From the NCBI RefSeq assembly GCF_009617575.1, contig NZ_WIXJ01000004.1, positions 171,597 through 235,596 of the forward strand: a DNA stretch of 64,000 bases. The letters run 5' to 3'. Below the pieces are notes generated by a model. That model saw nothing but the letters and a program-made list of their open reading frames with translations, had not been told where the DNA came from and made no database searches. The position numbers and the translations under genes are program-made. Below, piece by piece: positions 59,518 to 64,000 of this stretch (position 1 is the stretch's first letter; each line of letters starts with the position of its first letter). The DNA comes from Rhodocyclus gracilis. Lineage in GTDB: Bacteria; Pseudomonadota; Gammaproteobacteria; Burkholderiales; Rhodocyclaceae.

Positions 59518-59578
59518 CCACCGGCGAGCGCGCGCCGTGGCGCGCATACACCAACAAGACGAGGGAGACTGCCGCACC

Positions 59579-60682
59579 ATGAGCACAGATAAGATCAAGG
59601 TCATGATTGTCGACGACTCGGCGCTGGTGCGTCAGGTCGTCTCCCAGGCACTCGCCAGCGAACCGGGAATCGAGGTGATCGCCACCGCCTCCGACCCCGT
59701 TTTTGCAATGGAGAAGATGAAAACGCAGTGGCCTGATGTGCTCGTCCTCGACATCGAAATGCCGCGCATGGACGGCATCTCCTTCCTCAAGAAGGTAATG
59801 GCCGAGCGCCCGACGCCGGTCGTCATCTGCTCGTCGCTCGCCGAAAGTGGCGCGCAGGCCACATTCGACGCCCTCGCTGCCGGCGCTGTCAGTATCATTA
59901 CGAAGCCGAAGGCGGGTTTGAAGACCTTCCTCGAAGATTCCGCCAACGACATTGTCACTGCCGTCCGCGCTGCGTCGCGCGCCAACGTCCGTCTGCTCGG
60001 ACGTACGCCCTCGCCAGCCGCCCCACCCGCCATGAGTTTGCGCCCGAAAAACACCGCTGATGTCATCCTCGCCGCCGGCAGCGGGCCGTCGGCCATGGCG
60101 CGCACGACCGATCAGGTCATCGCCATCGGCACCTCGACCGGGGGCACGCAGGCGCTGGAGGCGATCCTGACCCGTTTGCCGGCGACCTGTCTGGGCATCG
60201 TCATCGTTCAGCACATGCCGGAGAAATTCACCGCGATGTTTGCCGAGCGACTCAACGGGCTGTGTGCCATCGAAGTCCGCGAGGCGAAAAACGGCGACCG
60301 TGTCATCCCCGGCCGCGCGCTCATCGCTCCTGGCGGCAAGCACATGATGCTCAAACGCAGCGGCGCGCAATACGTCGTCGATGTCGTCGACGGGCCGCTG
60401 GTCAACCGGCACAAACCCTCGGTCGACGTGCTCTTCCGCTCGGTAGCGCGCTTTGCCGGCGCCAACGCACTCGGCATCATCATGACCGGCATGGGCGACG
60501 ACGGCGCGCGCGGGCTCAAGGAAATGCACGACGCCAAAGCGCACACCATCGCCCAGGACGAAGCCAGCTGCATCGTCTTCGGCATGCCGAAAGAAGCGAT
60601 CAAGCTAGGCGCCGCCGATCAGATCATCGCCCTCGACCGTATTCCGGAAGCAATCAACAGCTTCTGCCGCACGAGCGTCTAG
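59579..60682 (+). CDS. cheB: chemotaxis methylesterase / deamidase CheB
   Basis: The 367-residue protein has a receiver domain (1-125) with Asp58 ([12 protein letters not shown]), a linker, and the esterase domain (about 180-365) with the Ser in [11 protein letters not shown], His in [10 protein letters not shown] and Asp in [11 protein letters not shown]. Phosphorylated by CheA, it demethylates receptors and closes the adaptation loop with CheR. It is the last gene of the cluster. ATG 59579 fits the receiver start. Confidence 0.96.
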   Translation: MSTDKIKVMIVDDSALVRQVVSQALASEPGIEVIATASDPVFAMEKMKTQWPDVLVLDIEMPRMDGISFLKKVMAERPTPVVICSSLAESGAQATFDALAAGAVSIITKPKAGLKTFLEDSANDIVTAVRAASRANVRLLGRTPSPAAPPAMSLRPKNTADVILAAGSGPSAMARTTDQVIAIGTSTGGTQALEAILTRLPATCLGIVIVQHMPEKFTAMFAERLNGLCAIEVREAKNGDRVIPGRALIAPGGKHMMLKRSGAQYVVDVVDGPLVNRHKPSVDVLFRSVARFAGANALGIIMTGMGDDGARGLKEMHDAKAHTIAQDEASCIVFGMPKEAIKLGAADQIIALDRIPEAINSFCRTSV

Positions 60683-60761
60683 GCGACTTAGGCACGTTCG
60701 GCAGACTCTTCGCGGTGGGCAGACAGCGCACTCGCGCCGACCCGCCGCGTCAAGCAGTCAT

Positions 60762-61445
60762 TCAGACGAGCGTCACACGCAGTTCGCCCACGCCGTCGAC
60801 ACGGCAATCGAGGGTGTCGCCGCGTACGACGGTCGACACACCGGCGGGCGTACCGGTAAAGATGAGGTCGCCCGGCGCCAGTGTGACGAACTGCGAGAGA
60901 TGCGCAATCACCTCGGCGACCGACCACGTCATCTGCGCCAGCGTGCCTTGCTGGCGCGCCTGCCCATTCACACTCAGCGCAATCGTCGCCTCGCGCAGCG
61001 ACGCAACGCGCTCCGCCGGCTGCAAGGCGGAGATCGGCGCACTGCTGTCGAAGGCCTTGCCCATCTCCCAGGGGTGACTTTTGTCTTTGGCGCGCTGCTG
61101 GAGATCGCGGCGCGTGAAATCAATACCGACGGCGTAGGCAAAGACGTGTTCGAGAGCATCGGCGACGGTGATGTTGGCGCCACCGCGAGAGAGCGCCACC
61201 ACCAGTTCCACCTCGTGTTGCAGGTTGGTGGTCGCCGGCGGGTAGGGCACGTTGCCGCCCAGCGGCACGAGCGCGTCGGCGGGCTTGGCAAAGAAAAAGG
61301 GCGGATCGCGCAGATCGGCCCCCATTTCGGCCGCGTGCTCCGCATAGTTGCGGCCCACGCAGTACACGCGACGCACAGGAAAACGTGCGTCGCTTCCCAG
61401 CACCGGCACACTCACCACCGGCGGTGGCGTAAAAACATACGTCAT
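60762..61445 (-). CDS. fumarylacetoacetate hydrolase family protein (fumarylpyruvate hydrolase-like)
   Basis: A 227-residue enzyme of the FAA fold. Stretches FPVRRVYCVGRNYAEHAAEMG, cut here as VYCVGRNYAEHA, PPFFFAKPADAL, LQHEVELVVAL, GIDFTRRDLQQRAKDK and TGTPAGV match the short fumarylpyruvate/acylpyruvate hydrolases that act at the end of gentisate-type pathways. Metal ligands in HEVELV and the later Asp are present. It is next to a Nif3-like gene (15-base gap) and not near other aromatic genes except distant paaK. Confidence 0.88.
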   Translation of the reverse strand: MTYVFTPPPVVSVPVLGSDARFPVRRVYCVGRNYAEHAAEMGADLRDPPFFFAKPADALVPLGGNVPYPPATTNLQHEVELVVALSRGGANITVADALEHVFAYAVGIDFTRRDLQQRAKDKSHPWEMGKAFDSSAPISALQPAERVASLREATIALSVNGQARQQGTLAQMTWSVAEVIAHLSQFVTLAPGDLIFTGTPAGVSTVVRGDTLDCRVDGVGELRVTLV

Positions 61446-61460
61446 GAAAACTCCAGAGGA

Positions 61461-62219
61461 TCAGACAGGATTGTCGATATCGACGAATTCAAAGCGGCAG
61501 CCACCGACGTGATCGTAGCGCGCGGCCAGATGCGCCGTCAGGGCGGCGATACCACCGCGTTCGGTCGCATGGTGGCCGGCGGCAAGATAGGCGACGCCGG
61601 ACTCGCGCGCCAGATGAACGGTGTGTTCAGACACCTCGCCAGACAGATAGGCATCGACGCCCAAGGCAATGGCTTCCTCGAAATGCCCCTGCGCGCCGCC
61701 CGAGCACCAGGCGAGGCGACGGATGGGGCGCGTCGGATCGCCCAGCACGAGGGGCGCGCGCGCGAGGTGCTCCGTCACGCGCGTCGCCAATTCAGCCAGC
61801 GTCAGCGGTGACTCAGGGCGCCCAAACCAGCCAATATCCTGCTCGCCGAACCGCCCCTCGGCGATCCAGCCCAGCGCGTGCGCCAACTGGGCGTTGTTAC
61901 CGAGCTCCGGATGCGCGTCGAGCGGCAGGTGATAGCCGATGAGGTTGATGTCGTGCTTGAGCAAGGTCGCCAGACGACGGCGACGCAGGCCGACGACGCG
62001 ACTGTCTTCGCCCCGCCAGAACCAGCCGTGATGGACCAGCACGGCATCGGCGCCCCGCGCCAGCGCTGCGTCGAGCAGCGCCTGCGAGGCGGTGACGCCG
62101 GTCACCACATGGCGCAGTTCGGCGCATCCTTCCACTTGCAGACCGTTTGGGCAATAATCGCGAAAACGTCTTGATTCAAGCAGTTCGTCAAGATAGCGCG
62201 TCAAATCATCCCGTTGCAT
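61461..62219 (-). CDS. Nif3/YbgI-like dinuclear metal centre protein
   Basis: A 252-residue protein. Metal-binding histidines occur in AVLVHHGWFWRG, LIGYHLPLDAHPELGNN and the C-terminal YLAAGHHATERGG. DYCPNGLQVEG near residue 25 is the family start signature. The family (GTP cyclohydrolase 1 type 2 homologue) has no settled function. ATG 62219 follows AAAGGGGG; it is divergent from the DegS-type gene with 31 bases between. Confidence 0.9.
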   Translation of the reverse strand: MQRDDLTRYLDELLESRRFRDYCPNGLQVEGCAELRHVVTGVTASQALLDAALARGADAVLVHHGWFWRGEDSRVVGLRRRRLATLLKHDINLIGYHLPLDAHPELGNNAQLAHALGWIAEGRFGEQDIGWFGRPESPLTLAELATRVTEHLARAPLVLGDPTRPIRRLAWCSGGAQGHFEEAIALGVDAYLSGEVSEHTVHLARESGVAYLAAGHHATERGGIAALTAHLAARYDHVGGCRFEFVDIDNPV

Positions 62220-62250
62220 TCCCGATCCCCCTTTCGCCTGGTCTTCCCGC

Positions 62251-63417
62251 ATGCGCAGGTTGTGGCTGATTTTTGCACAAACAACGACAGTTGCGCTGGC
62301 GCTCTTCTTCGTCATTGGCGTCCTGCGCCCGGACTGGGTGGGTCGCCGGCCGGCTGTCGTCGAGGTTCCCGCCGCCGCGTCGTCCACCGCTGACGGCGCC
62401 AACGCCGCCGCCTCGTACCGTGAAGCCGCGCGTAAGGCGCTGCCCTCGGTCGTGCATGTCTTCACCTCGCAGAAAATCCGCCTGCCCAAGCATCCGCTGT
62501 TTGACGACCCGCTGTTCCGTCATTTTTTTGGCGACCGCCCTGATGGCGAGACGCGCAGCGCCGGGCTGGGTTCCGGCGTCATCGTCAGCAGCAACGGCTA
62601 CATCCTGACCAACTACCACGTCGTCGAAGCCGCCGACCAGATCGAGGTGGGCCTCAACGACGGCAGCACCTTCAAAGCGCGCGTCGTCGGCAGCGACCCG
62701 GATACCGATCTTGCCGTCCTGCAAATCCGCGCGGCGAAGGGCGAAGAACTCAAGCTGCCGGCGATCACCTTCGGCCGCGCCGAAGATATCCGCGTCGGCG
62801 ATGTGGTGCTCGCCATCGGCAACCCCTTTGGCGTCGGCCAGACGATGACCATGGGTATCGTTTCGGCACTTGGCCGCTCGCATCTTGGCATCAACACCTT
62901 CGAGAACTTCATCCAGACCGATGCGGCGATCAATCCAGGCAATTCCGGCGGCGCGCTGGTCGACACGCAAGGCGCGTTGATCGGCATCAACACCGCGATC
63001 TACTCGCGTTCCGGCGGCTCCCTCGGCATCGGCTTCGCCATCCCGGCAACGACGGCGAAGAGCGTCATGGAACAGATCATCCAGAATGGCTCGGTGACGC
63101 GCGGCTGGGTTGGCGTCGAAGCCCAGGAAATCACGAGCGAACTCGCCGAATCCTTCGGCCTCCCCGATGCCGACGGCGCGCTGATTGCGGGCGTGCAGCG
63201 CGGCAGCCCGGCCGACTCCGCCGGCATCCGCCCCGGTGACATTCTGCTGGCGATCGCCGGCAAGCCGGTCAAAGATCCGCAGGCGATGCTCGATCTGATT
63301 GCCGGACAGGAACCGGGGAGTACCATTAGCTTCAAGATTCGCCGCGAAAAGACGCTGATGGACCTGCGCCTGAAGGTGGGCAAGCGCCCCCCGCCCTCGC
63401 GCCGCAGCAACGACTGA
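62251..63417 (+). CDS. DegS/DegQ-type trypsin-like serine protease with one PDZ domain
   Basis: The 388-residue periplasmic protease has an N-terminal anchor helix (residues 4-26), the trypsin domain with the triad His123 (LTNYHVVEA), Asp153 (DPDTDLAVL) and Ser232 (NPGNSGGAL), and a single C-terminal PDZ domain (about 280-372). A single PDZ and retained anchor are the DegS layout; DegP/DegQ have two PDZ domains. DegS starts the sigmaE envelope stress response, but no rseA/rpoE is present here, so it may be a general Do-like protease. Confidence 0.93.
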   Translation: MRRLWLIFAQTTTVALALFFVIGVLRPDWVGRRPAVVEVPAAASSTADGANAAASYREAARKALPSVVHVFTSQKIRLPKHPLFDDPLFRHFFGDRPDGETRSAGLGSGVIVSSNGYILTNYHVVEAADQIEVGLNDGSTFKARVVGSDPDTDLAVLQIRAAKGEELKLPAITFGRAEDIRVGDVVLAIGNPFGVGQTMTMGIVSALGRSHLGINTFENFIQTDAAINPGNSGGALVDTQGALIGINTAIYSRSGGSLGIGFAIPATTAKSVMEQIIQNGSVTRGWVGVEAQEITSELAESFGLPDADGALIAGVQRGSPADSAGIRPGDILLAIAGKPVKDPQAMLDLIAGQEPGSTISFKIRREKTLMDLRLKVGKRPPPSRRSND

Positions 63418-63748
63418 CGCGACTTCCGGCGGAGCGAAGGCCATCGACGCGCACGGTGTGCGGTTCGCGTGCCTTGCCTCTGATTCGTGTGCTGCGCGTG
63501 CCGGGTACGCAACGTGTGCGACGCGGCGTATGAATCCTTCGCATTCATCGCAATGACCGGCACTCGCGCTTTGTCAGCGAGAGAGTAGTCGCGCTCCTCC
63601 CCTCGCCCGAACACCCTTTTTGCAGCTCCTTTTAACGTCTCTTCGCCGCCGCCATCTGCCAGCTACTCGGTAATAAGTGCACTAAATCACATCCTTTAAA
63701 AAGATCACGCGGAATTTACTGATATCGCAAGATGGCTGGTGAGCCGGG
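63418..63748. other. intergenic stretch before the IS fragment
   Basis: About 330 bases with no recognisable gene. The part from about 63640 to 63730 is clearly AT-richer than the rest of the window (for example AAATCACATCCTTTAAAAAG), which suggests foreign or weakly selected DNA next to the insertion. No direct repeat can be set because the right end of the element is outside the window or lost. Confidence 0.5.
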
Positions 63749-64000
63749 TGACCTGCCCGGGGATTTCCGGACCATCTGAAACTTGAGAGGATGGCTTCCT
63801 TGAAAAGAGGAAGTCATGAAGAAGAGTCGATTCAGCGAAGCCCAGATGGTGACGATCCTGCGCGAAGCGGACAAAGCGCCGGTCGCGGAGGAGGCGAAGA
63901 AGCACGGCATGAGCGAGCAGACGTGAGGCTGCACCGGATTTAGTACCGGTCTAAGCTGGAAATTTCCGGCTCTTGGAAGCCCTCCGGTGAGGGCTTGTTC
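63749..64000 (+). mobile_element. IS3-family insertion sequence, left end only, truncated or rearranged
   Basis: The likely left terminus is TGACCTGCCCGGGGATTTCC at 63749-63768, followed by a 47-base leader and the beginning of an orfA-type transposase gene. Homology to orfA stops after about 36 codons at an in-frame TGA. A 74-base tail of unknown origin follows to the window edge. It includes a perfect hairpin AAGCCCTC (63977-63984), CGGT, GAGGGCTT (63989-63996). No right inverted repeat is seen. Confidence 0.7.
63816..63926 (+). pseudogene. IS3-family transposase orfA, 5' remnant
   Basis: The ATG at 63816 follows GAGGAAG and opens a product MKKSRFSEAQMVTILREADK that continues to MSEQT and stops at 63924-63926, 36 residues. 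This is the helix-turn-helix start of IS3-group OrfA, whose normal length is near 90 residues and which normally continues IYxWR after SEQT. The break falls exactly after the ACG Thr codon, so a deletion or recombination rather than a point mutation caused the truncation. Confidence 0.8.

Overview
The window is 64 kb of GC-rich, densely packed chromosome. Gene content and order point to a betaproteobacterium, most likely of the Rhodocyclales. The main reasons are the hda-HAD phosphatase-pcnB-folK-dNK-panBCD order, the radC/coaBC-dut block, MutL carrying its own endonuclease motifs, DUF2889 upstream of sucCD, and icd divergent from aceK. I saw no rRNA, tRNA, CRISPR array or prophage. The only mobile DNA is an IS3-family fragment at the right edge.

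Left part (1-14.5 kb): the end of a TauE/SafE permease, malate synthase (aceB), an LrgA/LrgB pair, an Rnk/GreA-like factor, isocitrate dehydrogenase (icd) and, divergently, its kinase/phosphatase (aceK). aceB, icd and aceK together control the branch between the TCA cycle and the glyoxylate bypass. Then come rpmB-rpmG, radC divergent from coaBC-dut, dsbB, an RstAB-like two-component pair, two small coupled ORFs and a gene-free stretch. That stretch holds two tandem paralogous small-RNA-like elements, each with a -10 box, an anti-Shine-Dalgarno sequence, a C-rich hairpin and an intrinsic terminator.

Middle part (14.5-49.2 kb): a leftward six-gene run (DedA, lipoprotein, purN, DUF3108, RsmB-like methyltransferase, MscS-like channel); rightward mutL-miaA-orphan ORF; purM; the hda to panD block; a LysR/MFS divergent pair; an NYN-LOTUS protein with a long RGG-containing tail; a four-gene MacAB-type ABC exporter; a Crp-family regulator; a CYTH-CHAD protein with a SixA-like phosphatase; TerC; DUF2889-sucC-sucD; and a MATE exporter.

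Right part (49.4-64 kb): paaK, then one chemosensory cluster, cheY-mcp-STAS-cheA-mcp-cheW-cheD-cheR-cheB. Its CheA carries a tandem motif like the c-di-GMP-binding MshEN domain. Both receptors and CheD end in an x-hydrophobic-E-x-F pentapeptide that resembles the receptor tether for CheR. The window closes with a fumarylpyruvate-hydrolase-like gene, a Nif3-like gene, a DegS-type protease and the truncated IS.

Most leads come from three places: the tandem anti-SD RNAs at 13.8-14.3 kb, the CheA and C-terminal-tag features of the chemosensory cluster, and the NYN-LOTUS gene.
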